A stretch of DNA of 64,000 nucleotides from contig NZ_CP093340.1 of assembly GCF_022637415.1 (NCBI RefSeq), positions 124,001-188,000 on the forward strand, in the 5' to 3' direction. The stretch comes from Luteimonas sp. S4-F44 (GTDB lineage Bacteria > Pseudomonadota > Gammaproteobacteria > Xanthomonadales > Xanthomonadaceae). Both the position numbers and the translations under genes were made by a program. A model generated the notes under the pieces. The model was not told where the DNA came from and made no database searches. It worked only from the letters and a program-made list of their open reading frames with translations. Position 1 is the first letter of the stretch. Each line of letters starts with the position of its first letter. Shown in pieces: positions 50,424 through 58,526 of this stretch.

Positions 50424-52812
50424 CCGCGCGGGTCGGCGCTCGGGATTGCTGGCAGCGCTGCTGGCCCTGCTGGCGGTTTTCGCCGTGTTGCCGGCGCAGG
50501 CCGAGAGCCTGGCTTCGGTCGATGCGACGCCGTTGGCGGCGTTGCCCGACGGTGCGCGCGTGCAGACCTTGCTGACGCTTGGCGACCGGCCGCTGGCGAT
50601 CGCAGGCCACCGCGCGTGGCGCTTGGACGGTGACGGCGCCGACGGCCGCTGGCAGCCGATGGCCTTGCCGGCCGGGGTCTCGGTGGCGCGCCTGCAAGCG
50701 GCGACACCCGACGGCGCCGGGACGCATCTGCTGCTGGGCAATGGGGGCATGGCCCAAGAGGCCGTGACGCTGGCGCAGGTGTCGGGCGCGCTGGTCGTGC
50801 AGCCGTTGCCGCCGTTGCCCGAGCCGCTTGTCCACGCCCGTCTGGCGGTGCTGGCCGGGGTGCTCTATGCCGCCGGCCTGGACGCGGACGGCCAGGCGCG
50901 GTTCTACGCGCTGTCGCGCACCACGCCCGGTGCCGGCTGGATCGCGCAGGCGTCGTGGCCGCACGGCAGCGCGCCGTCGTCGCTGGTGGCGCAGAAGTTC
51001 GCGTTGTACCTGACCGCGGTCGACGGCCGCATCCGCCAGTGGACGCCCGCCGAAGGCTGGCAGGACCGCGGCGCGCTGCCCGGCGCGGTGGTGGACGGAT
51101 CGGCCCAGCCGATCGGCCAGGCGCATGTGCTCTACCTGCTGCGGCCGGCACCGGGCGCGCAGCCGGCGCTGCAGACCTTCCACACCATCACCGGCTCCTG
51201 GGCGGTGTTGCCGGCCACGCTCGACGGCGAGGCGCGCCTGGCCGCCGGCTGGCGCAGCGGTCTGGTTTGGGCCTCGGCGGACGGCGGCCTGCACGCGGCG
51301 CAACTGCGTTCGGGCAAGCACCTGCTGCACTGGCTGGACTGGGTGGTGATCGTGGTCTATCTGCTCGCGATGCTCGGCATCGGCGGCTACTTCTATCTCA
51401 AGGACCAGACCGCGTCGGAGTCGGACTTCTTCATGGGTGGGCGCAGCATTCCGTTCTGGGTGGCCGGCGTGAGCCTGTATGCGACCAACACCAGTTCGAT
51501 CAGCTTCATCGCGATTCCGGCCAAGGCCTACGAGACCAACTGGCAGTACCTGACCAACAATCTGATCGCGGTGCTCGGCCTGATGTTCGTCGCGGTGTGG
51601 ATCGTGCCGCTGCTGCGCCGGCTGGATCTGATGTCGGTGTTCTCGTACCTGGAGACGCGCTTCCATCCGGCGATCCGGATGCTGGCCAGTGCGCTGGCGA
51701 TCGCGATGCAGGTCGGCAGCCGCCTGAGCGTGATCCTGTTCCTGCCGGCGCTGGCGATCGCAACGATCACCGGCATCCCGGTGGTGTGGAGCATCCTGAT
51801 CATGGGGGTGTTCACGATCCTCTACACCGCGATGGGCGGTATGCGCGCGGTGGTGTGGACGGACTTCGTGCAGGTGTTCGTGAAGATGGGCGGCGCGGTG
51901 TTCGCAATCATCTTCATCCTGGTGTCGCTGGGCAGCGACCTGGACACGGTGCGCGAGGCGGTCGCGATCGAGCACAAGACCAAACTGCTGGACTTCAGCT
52001 TCGATCTGACCAAGGCCACCGTCTGGGGCTTCCTCTTCCTGGTCGTGTTCGACGTGGTGCTGACCTTCCCCAAGGACCAGGTGCTGATGCAGCGCACGCT
52101 GGCGACCAGTTCGGACAAGGAGGCGGGGCGCTCGATCTGGGTGTTCGCCGCGATCATGATTCCGGGCGGCTTCGTGTTCTACAGCATCGGCACCGCGCTG
52201 TGGATGTACTACCGGCAGAACCCCGAGCGGCTCGACCCGCTGCTGCCGATCGATGCGACGTTCCCGTTGTTCATCGCCGCCGAGTTGCCGGTCGGCGTGA
52301 CCGGCTTGATCATCGCCGGCATCTTCGCCGCGGCGATGTCGACGCTGTCGAGCATCATCAACAGCGTCGCCACGCTGCTGTCGGTGGACTTCTATTCGCG
52401 GCTGGCCAAGGCGCCGACCGAGAAGGGCAGCGTGCGCTTCGCCGAGTGGATGACGGTGGTGGTCGGGTTGACCGGCATGGGCCTGGCGCTGGTGCTCTCG
52501 CGCTACGACATCCATTCGCTGTTCGACGTGTCGATCGAGCTGGCCGGCCTGCTCGGCGGCGGCTTCGCTGGCGCCTATACGCTGGGCATGTTCACCAAAC
52601 GGGCGAACTCGCCGGGGGTCGCGATCGGCATTGGTGGCAGCATCGCGCTGACCCTGCTGGCCTGGTCGTTCGACCTGGTGCACCCGTACTTCTATCTCGG
52701 CATCTCGATCATGCTGTGCATCGTGATCGGCTACGTGGCCAGCCTGTTCTTCGCGCCGACCCCGCGCTCGCTCGAGGGGCTGACCATCCACACCCGCAAG
52801 GCCGACGCCTGA
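50410..52812 (+). CDS. Sodium:solute symporter with N-terminal periplasmic propeller-like domain
   Basis: An 800-residue fusion. After a signal-like segment (AALLALLAVFAVLPAQAES), residues about 40-295 form repeating short beta blades (GHRAWRLDGDGADGRW, GVLYAAGLDADGQARFYAL, VLYLLRPAPGAQPALQTFH) as in kelch propellers. From residue about 310 a full SSS-family transporter follows, with around 13 helices (SESDFFMGGRSIPFWVAG; SLYATNTSSISFIAIPAKAY). Similar kelch-symporter fusions are known and some are linked to sialic-acid use; the substrate here is unknown. It overlaps the CoA lyase gene. Confidence 0.88.
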   Translation: MRRADRAGRRSGLLAALLALLAVFAVLPAQAESLASVDATPLAALPDGARVQTLLTLGDRPLAIAGHRAWRLDGDGADGRWQPMALPAGVSVARLQAATPDGAGTHLLLGNGGMAQEAVTLAQVSGALVVQPLPPLPEPLVHARLAVLAGVLYAAGLDADGQARFYALSRTTPGAGWIAQASWPHGSAPSSLVAQKFALYLTAVDGRIRQWTPAEGWQDRGALPGAVVDGSAQPIGQAHVLYLLRPAPGAQPALQTFHTITGSWAVLPATLDGEARLAAGWRSGLVWASADGGLHAAQLRSGKHLLHWLDWVVIVVYLLAMLGIGGYFYLKDQTASESDFFMGGRSIPFWVAGVSLYATNTSSISFIAIPAKAYETNWQYLTNNLIAVLGLMFVAVWIVPLLRRLDLMSVFSYLETRFHPAIRMLASALAIAMQVGSRLSVILFLPALAIATITGIPVVWSILIMGVFTILYTAMGGMRAVVWTDFVQVFVKMGGAVFAIIFILVSLGSDLDTVREAVAIEHKTKLLDFSFDLTKATVWGFLFLVVFDVVLTFPKDQVLMQRTLATSSDKEAGRSIWVFAAIMIPGGFVFYSIGTALWMYYRQNPERLDPLLPIDATFPLFIAAELPVGVTGLIIAGIFAAAMSTLSSIINSVATLLSVDFYSRLAKAPTEKGSVRFAEWMTVVVGLTGMGLALVLSRYDIHSLFDVSIELAGLLGGGFAGAYTLGMFTKRANSPGVAIGIGGSIALTLLAWSFDLVHPYFYLGISIMLCIVIGYVASLFFAPTPRSLEGLTIHTRKADA

Positions 52813-52916
52813 GACGCCCCGCGGCGGCCGGCGTCCAGGCCCTTCGGCAGGGGCGCAGGCGGCCGCGGCGCGGGTAGGCTGGCGCGTCGCCGCCGACGTC
52901 CCCCAGGACCGCGCCC

Positions 52917-53819
52917 TTGGATACCCAGTTCCTCAACACCTTCGTGCACGTGGTCGATCGCGGGTCGATGGCCGCCGCGGCGCGCTACCTCAACATCACC
53001 CCGGCCGCGGTTGCCCAGCAGATCCGCACGCTCGAGCGCGAGTTGGGCGCGCCGTTGATCGCGCGTGCTGGGCGCACGGTGTGCGTGACCGAGCCCGGCG
53101 CGCGGATCCTGCAGCGTGCCCGCGACCTGCTGCGCGACGTGGCCGACCTGCGCAGCGTCGCCAACGACCGCGCGCTGTCGGGCGAGCTGCGGCTGGGGGC
53201 TTGCCCGACTGCGCTGGCCGGGATGCTGCCCGACGTGCTGGCGCGCATGGTCAACGTGCTGCCGCAGATCAACGTCTTCATCAAGCCGGGGTATTCGGCC
53301 GAACTCTATGCCGATGTCGAGCGCGGCGACCTGGACGCGGCGATCGTGCTGCAGGCGCCGTTCGCGCTGCCCAAGACCTGCGACTGGGAAGTGCTGCGCG
53401 AGGAACCGCTGATCGTGCTCGCGCCGCAGCACCTGGCGCATCGCGACCCGCACGCGTTGCTGGCCGAGGAACCGCTGATCCGCTACGACCGCCACCAGTG
53501 GGGCGGCCGCCAGGCCGACGACTATCTGCGCCGGGTCGGGATCGTGCCGCGCGAACGTTTCGAGCTCAACGCGCTCAATGCGATCGCGGTGATGGTCGAT
53601 CGCGGCCTGGGCGTGTCGCTGGTGCCCGACTGGCAGCAGCCGTGGCCGGCCGGGTTGCGGCTGGCGCGGCTGCCGTTGCCCGAACCGACCGAGCCCCGGC
53701 GCATCGGCATCGTGTGGTCGACCGCCAGCGTGCGCAGCCGGCTGGTCGCTGCGCTGCGCGAACAGTGCCGCACCGTTGCACGGGCGTCGACACGCGACGA
53801 GGCCACAGTCTCGGAGTGA
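52917..53819 (+). CDS. LysR family transcriptional regulator
   Basis: A 300-residue regulator with an N-terminal winged helix-turn-helix (NTFVHVVDRGSMAAAARYLN, PAAVAQQIRTLERELGAPL) and a C-terminal periplasmic-binding-protein-like effector domain. The start codon is TTG: the next ATG lies inside the HTH and would destroy it. It stands immediately upstream of the TonB receptor operon, on the same strand, and probably controls it. Confidence 0.9.
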   Translation: MDTQFLNTFVHVVDRGSMAAAARYLNITPAAVAQQIRTLERELGAPLIARAGRTVCVTEPGARILQRARDLLRDVADLRSVANDRALSGELRLGACPTALAGMLPDVLARMVNVLPQINVFIKPGYSAELYADVERGDLDAAIVLQAPFALPKTCDWEVLREEPLIVLAPQHLAHRDPHALLAEEPLIRYDRHQWGGRQADDYLRRVGIVPRERFELNALNAIAVMVDRGLGVSLVPDWQQPWPAGLRLARLPLPEPTEPRRIGIVWSTASVRSRLVAALREQCRTVARASTRDEATVSE

Positions 53820-53845
53820 CCGGAATGCTGCGGCGCAACACATAT

Positions 53846-53864
53846 TTGCTTGCCTCGTAAGCAA
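53846..53864 (+). promoter_or_regulatory. Likely regulator binding site upstream of the TonB receptor
   Basis: A perfect inverted repeat, TTGCTT (53846-53851) and AAGCAA (53859-53864) with seven bases between, lies in the only AT-rich stretch of the LysR-TonB gap. The T-N11-A spacing form fits LysR-type boxes. The AT-rich AATAAAA right after it may be part of a -10. It is 160 bases before the receptor ATG. Confidence 0.5.
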
Positions 53865-54023
53865 TAAAAACTTCGGTTTGAACATACGTTCAGGCGATGC
53901 ATCGCTGTGGCGCAGACCCCTAGTCTCTCTGGCCACCGGAGGACGCATCGCGCCGCCGGTTCCACAGCCTCCAGGCCGCCGCCGGCACATCCGGCCGCCA
54001 CGCACTCCTTCAGAGACTTCGAC

Positions 54024-56246
54024 ATGATCAAGCCGCTTTCCGCCGCGATCGCCTGCATCCTGCTGCTGCCTGCCGCCGCCTGGGCGCAGCAGGTCGACGA
54101 CGCCGACGAGCGCACCCGCGACCGCGATGCCGTGAACCTGGACCGCATGGTCGTGACCGGCACGCGCGTGGCCACCTCGATCGACAAGATTCCCGGCGCG
54201 ATCAGTCTGGTGTCGCAGGAGCAGGTCGCGCACACGCTGGCGCTGACCGAGGACGCGACCGCGGTGCTAGCGCGCACGGTGCCCGGCTACGCCGAGTCCT
54301 CGCAGGCGATGAGCAATTCGGGCGAGACGCTGCGCGGCCGCATCGCGCTGCGCCTGTTCGACGGCATCCCGCAGGGCTCGCCGCTGCGCGAGGGCAATCG
54401 CAACGGCACGTTCACCGACATGGGCCTGGTCGGCCGCATCGAAGTCATCAATGGGCCGTCGGCGTCGGAAGGCATCGGCGCGGCCGGCGGCATCATCAAC
54501 TACATCTCCAAGGTGCCGACGGTCGAAGGTCATGAGACCACGGTGGTCTCGCGCTACTCGACCCAGTCGGGCAGCGACAGCGCGGGCTGGAAGCTGGGCG
54601 TCAACCACGCCTACAAGAGCGATGACTTTGATGCCCTGCTCAGCGCCTCGTACATCGACCGTGGCATCTCCTACGATGGCAACGGCCGCCGCATCGGCAT
54701 GAACACCAGCGGCTCGCTGGCCGATTCGGAATCGCGCAACCTTTACGCCAAGCTGGGCGCGAATTTCGGCGAAGGCGGTGTGCAGCGCCTGCAGCTGAGC
54801 CTGAGCGACTTCCGCATCGAGGGCAAAGGCAATTACAAGCAGGTCGAAGGCTGCCGCTACGATCCGGTCGACTGCCCGATTCCGAGCACCAACACTTCCG
54901 AGCGCGGCCAGATCGCAGGCGCGCTGACCGAGTTCAACGACTTCCAGCAGGCCGCGCTCAACTACAGCCACGGCGACCTGTTCGGCGGCACGTTCACCGC
55001 CGACATCTACTGGGCCGACCAGGCGATGCGCTACCTGCCCGAAGACGGCGACGACCGCCAGCTGGTGAAGGTCGACGACAACTTCGACGAGAGCCAGCGC
55101 ATCTACGACCAGTCGGAGATCGTGTCCAAGAAGCGCGGTCTGCGCACCAGCTGGACCCGCGGCGATCTGTTCGGCGTGGCGGGCCTGCAGCTGCGCACCG
55201 GCGTCGACGTGGTCGAGGACGAAGCCGCGCAGCGGCTGGCGCTGACCCATCGCGTGTGGGTGCCGCCGATGGAGTACAGCAGCGTCGCGCCGTACGCGCA
55301 GCTGACCTGGGACGTGGGCCCGGTGACGATCAGCGGCGGCCTGCGCCGCGAGGACGGCGAGCTGCATGTTGACAGCTACACCACCACCGCCTACCGCAAC
55401 AGCGTGTTCGTGCAGGGCGGCGGGCTGGAATACACCGAGACGATGAAGAACCTCGGTGCGATCTGGCGCATCACCGATACCTGGTCGGTGTTCGCGTCTT
55501 ACGGCGAGGGCTTCGGCCTGGCCAACATCGGCATTCCGCTGCGCAACATCAACGTGCCGGGGCAGTCGGTCGACCGCATCGCCGATCTCGATCCGATCAT
55601 CGTCACCAACAAGGAAGTCGGTTTCAACTGGCGCGGAGACTCGGCAGCGTTCGGTGCCTCCTACTACGACTCCAAGTCGCCGTTCGGCTCGACGCTGTCG
55701 GTCGATCCGGTCAGCAACGACTTCGTGATGGCGCGTGCGCCGGTGCGCATCCGTGGCTTCGAGGCCAACGGCGAGTACCGCTTCAATCCGCAGTGGAAGG
55801 TCTCGGGCATCTATTCGCGGATCCGCGGCAAGACCGCGTTCTGGGCCGAGGCGGCCGACGGCAGCTACGGCGCCGGTGGGCTCAACAAGCCGATGGGCGT
55901 GCTCGATGCCAACCCCGACAAGCTCGCGGTTTCGGTGACCTGGAACTTCGCCCCCGATGCCGACCTGACGCTGGGCGCGACCAAGCTGTTCGACCGCCAT
56001 CTGTCGGGCAGCGACGTGCGCGAGTACGACGGTCAGGCCTTCAGCTACGAAGAGAACACCCAGGGCTACACCCTGGTCGACCTCGGCGTGAACTACGACA
56101 CCGGCCGCTACGGCAAGCTCACGCTCGGCATCGAGAACCTGTTCGACAAGCAGTACATCCTCAGCTGGTCGCAGGTCCCCGGTTGGCAGAACTACTGGGC
56201 CGGTCGCGGGCGCATGGTGTCGCTGACCCATACGATCGCGTTCTGA
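54024..56246 (+). CDS. TonB-dependent outer membrane receptor
   Basis: A 740-residue receptor: signal peptide (ending AAWAQ), a plug domain (LDRMVVTGTRVATSIDKIPG; VEVINGPSA-like IEVINGPSASEGIGAAGGIINYI), and a C-terminal 22-strand barrel ending in SLTHTIAF with the terminal aromatic Phe. The plug is of the siderophore-receptor type (long loop between RLFDGIPQGSP and MGLVGRIEVING). The gene neighbourhood of glycosidases rather than siderophore genes suggests a carbohydrate or glycoside ligand, which is inference. Confidence 0.93.
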   Translation: MIKPLSAAIACILLLPAAAWAQQVDDADERTRDRDAVNLDRMVVTGTRVATSIDKIPGAISLVSQEQVAHTLALTEDATAVLARTVPGYAESSQAMSNSGETLRGRIALRLFDGIPQGSPLREGNRNGTFTDMGLVGRIEVINGPSASEGIGAAGGIINYISKVPTVEGHETTVVSRYSTQSGSDSAGWKLGVNHAYKSDDFDALLSASYIDRGISYDGNGRRIGMNTSGSLADSESRNLYAKLGANFGEGGVQRLQLSLSDFRIEGKGNYKQVEGCRYDPVDCPIPSTNTSERGQIAGALTEFNDFQQAALNYSHGDLFGGTFTADIYWADQAMRYLPEDGDDRQLVKVDDNFDESQRIYDQSEIVSKKRGLRTSWTRGDLFGVAGLQLRTGVDVVEDEAAQRLALTHRVWVPPMEYSSVAPYAQLTWDVGPVTISGGLRREDGELHVDSYTTTAYRNSVFVQGGGLEYTETMKNLGAIWRITDTWSVFASYGEGFGLANIGIPLRNINVPGQSVDRIADLDPIIVTNKEVGFNWRGDSAAFGASYYDSKSPFGSTLSVDPVSNDFVMARAPVRIRGFEANGEYRFNPQWKVSGIYSRIRGKTAFWAEAADGSYGAGGLNKPMGVLDANPDKLAVSVTWNFAPDADLTLGATKLFDRHLSGSDVREYDGQAFSYEENTQGYTLVDLGVNYDTGRYGKLTLGIENLFDKQYILSWSQVPGWQNYWAGRGRMVSLTHTIAF

Positions 56247-56271
56247 TCGAAACGAGGGCGGGGCGCAAGTC

Positions 56272-57552
56272 ATGCGGGAGGTGCGGGTGCAGCGGGACAC
56301 CAGGCGGCGGCCAGTCGCCGGCGCGCGACTCGGTGTCGTCTGGGTGGCCGCGCTGGCGCTGTTGGCGGCAGTCGCGCCGGTCTGGGCGGGCAGCGATGAC
56401 GCCGCGCGCTGGCAGCCGCTCGACCGGTTCCTCGATGCCGCCGTGGCCGATGCCGGCTACGTCGGCGTCGTGGCGACGGTGTGGCAGGACGGCCGGCCGC
56501 CGCATACCCGCGTCGCCGGCCATCTGGATCTCGCCCAGCGCAGGCCGATGCGCGCCGATGCGATCTTCCGCCTCTACTCGATGACCAAGCCGGTGGTGTC
56601 GGTCGCGGTGCTGATGCTCTGTGACGACGGCAGGATCGGCCTCGACGACGACATCGCCCGGCATCTGCCCGAGTTCGCCGACCTGCGCGTGCTCGCGGCC
56701 GACGGCACGCGGCGCGCGCCGTCGGCCGCGCTGACCATCCGCCATCTGTTGACCCACACCAGCGGTATCGCGATTGGCGACGGCCCGGCGCTGGAACTGC
56801 GCGAGGCCGCCGACCTGCACGGTGCGCCCGATCTTGCCGGCTATGTGCAGCGGCTGGCGGCGTTGCCGCTGCAGCACGATCCGGGCACGACCTTCGCCTA
56901 CGACGGCGCCGCGACCGAGGTGCTGGCGCGGCTGGTCGAGGTGATGTCGGGCCAATCGCTGGACACGTTCCTGCGCACGCGCCTGTTCCAGCCGCTGGAC
57001 ATGCCCGACACCGGCTTCGTGGTGCCGGCCGATGCGCGTGCACGCGTGGTCGACATCACCACGCTGGGCGACGACGGTCGCCTGCGACTGGCCGACGGCC
57101 CCAGCGCGACGACGCCAGGCGCCTCGCTCAATCCCTACACCAGTGGCGCCGGCGGGCTGTACTCGACCGCGGCCGACTATCTGCGGCTGTGCCGCATGCT
57201 GCTCGGCGGCGGTGCGCTCGACGGCCGCCGTTACCTGCGCGAAGAGACGGTCGCGGCGATGCTGCGCAACCAACTCGGCCACCTGGCGCAGCCGCATACG
57301 CAGTTCAGTCCGGCCGAAGGCTTCGGTCTGGGCCTGGCGGTGCAACTCGATCCGGCCGTGCGCGGGCGTCTCGGCGCCCCGGGCCAGGTCGGCTGGTCGG
57401 GCGCAGCCTCGACGCACTTCGTCATCGACCCCGCGCAGCATGCGATTGCGATCCTGCTCGCCCAGCATCTGCCGCGCGACGTTCCAGGCGACCTGCCGCG
57501 GCTGGCCACCCCGTTCTACAACCTCGTCCAGCAAGGGCTTTCGCATGAGTGA
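56272..57552 (+). CDS. Secreted serine hydrolase, beta-lactamase/class C family
   Basis: A 426-residue protein with a long basic N-terminus and signal segment (VVWVAALALLAAVAPVWAG). The nucleophile motif SxxK is Ser103-Met-Thr-Lys106 in YSMTKP, and the class C-like second motif region is FAYDGAATEV. These folds include esterases, DD-peptidases and beta-lactamases; the EstB-like esterase group fits best. It begins 25 bases after the TonB receptor and overlaps the kinase gene by eight bases. Confidence 0.88.
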   Translation: MREVRVQRDTRRRPVAGARLGVVWVAALALLAAVAPVWAGSDDAARWQPLDRFLDAAVADAGYVGVVATVWQDGRPPHTRVAGHLDLAQRRPMRADAIFRLYSMTKPVVSVAVLMLCDDGRIGLDDDIARHLPEFADLRVLAADGTRRAPSAALTIRHLLTHTSGIAIGDGPALELREAADLHGAPDLAGYVQRLAALPLQHDPGTTFAYDGAATEVLARLVEVMSGQSLDTFLRTRLFQPLDMPDTGFVVPADARARVVDITTLGDDGRLRLADGPSATTPGASLNPYTSGAGGLYSTAADYLRLCRMLLGGGALDGRRYLREETVAAMLRNQLGHLAQPHTQFSPAEGFGLGLAVQLDPAVRGRLGAPGQVGWSGAASTHFVIDPAQHAIAILLAQHLPRDVPGDLPRLATPFYNLVQQGLSHE

Positions 57553-58498
57553 GTCGCCGGCCGCCGCTGCGGTCCTTGTCGCCGGTTCGGCCAACCTCGA
57601 TTTCGTCGTGCGCGCAGCGCACATTCCGGCGCCCGGCGAGACCGTGCTCGGCCGCGATTTCCGCACCTTCCCCGGCGGCAAGGGCGCCAACCAGGCGTTC
57701 GCGGCCGCGCGTGCCGGCGCCGCGCCGACCCGGATGCTGCTGGCGCTGGGCGACGATGCGCATGCCCGCCCGCTGGAAGACTCGCTGCGCGCGGCCGGCG
57801 TGTCGTTGGCGATCCGCCGCCAGGCCGCGTTGCCGACCGGCGTGGCCTTCATCTGCCTGGCCGACGGCGCCGAGAACGCGATCACTGTTGCGCCGGGCGC
57901 GAATGCCGCGTTGACGCCGGATGACCTGCCTGCGCTGGACGGCGTGGGCTATCTGTTGCTGCAGCTCGAAACGCCGCTCGACAGCGTGGCCGCCTATGCC
58001 GCGCGTGCGCAGGCGGCCGGCGTGCGCGTCGTGCTCAACGCCGCACCGGCGCAGGCGTTGCCCGAGGCCTTGCTGCGCCTGGTCGACGTGCTGGTGGTCA
58101 ACGAGGGCGAACTGGCGATGCTGGTCGGCGACGATGGCGACCTCGTCGCCGCGCTCGCGCGCCTGCCGGTGCCCTGCGCGGTGGCGACGCTGGGCGCGGC
58201 CGGCTGCCTGGCGCGCGAGGGCGAGGCCTTGCATCTGCAGCCGGCGTTTCCGGTCGAGGCGGTGGACACCACCGGCGCCGGCGACACCTTCTGCGGCGCG
58301 CTGGTCGCCGCGCTCGCCCGCGGCGACGCCTTGCCGGCCGCGCTGCGCGACGCGGCCGCCGCCGCGGCGCTGGCCTGTGGCGCGCTCGGCGCGCAATCGA
58401 GCGTACCGGCCCGCGCGCAGGTGCAGGCGTTGCTGGCCAGCGACGGCGATGCGCCCGGCCGCGCCGCGCTGGCCGCACGCTGCGGCCTGGCGCCCTGA
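57545..58498 (+). CDS. rbsK: Ribokinase-like PfkB family sugar kinase
   Basis: A 317-residue PfkB kinase. The N-terminal GSANLDFVVRAAHIPAPGETV and GGKGANQAFAAARAG match ribokinase; the catalytic DTTGAGDTFCGAL with its base aspartate is near residue 245. The substrate could be ribose or a related sugar released by the glycosidase-like neighbours. Its ATG overlaps the end of the serine hydrolase, so translation is likely coupled. Confidence 0.85.
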   Translation: MSESPAAAAVLVAGSANLDFVVRAAHIPAPGETVLGRDFRTFPGGKGANQAFAAARAGAAPTRMLLALGDDAHARPLEDSLRAAGVSLAIRRQAALPTGVAFICLADGAENAITVAPGANAALTPDDLPALDGVGYLLLQLETPLDSVAAYAARAQAAGVRVVLNAAPAQALPEALLRLVDVLVVNEGELAMLVGDDGDLVAALARLPVPCAVATLGAAGCLAREGEALHLQPAFPVEAVDTTGAGDTFCGALVAALARGDALPAALRDAAAAAALACGALGAQSSVPARAQVQALLASDGDAPGRAALAARCGLAP

Positions 58499-58526
58499 TC
58501 CCCCATTCTTTGACGAGACGCCCCCG

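Noticed and set aside
53840..53870. Fur box before the TonB receptor
   Set aside because: The symmetric repeat is TTGCTT-N7-AAGCAA and does not follow the GATAAT-type Fur pattern; iron control is not supported by sequence or neighbours.
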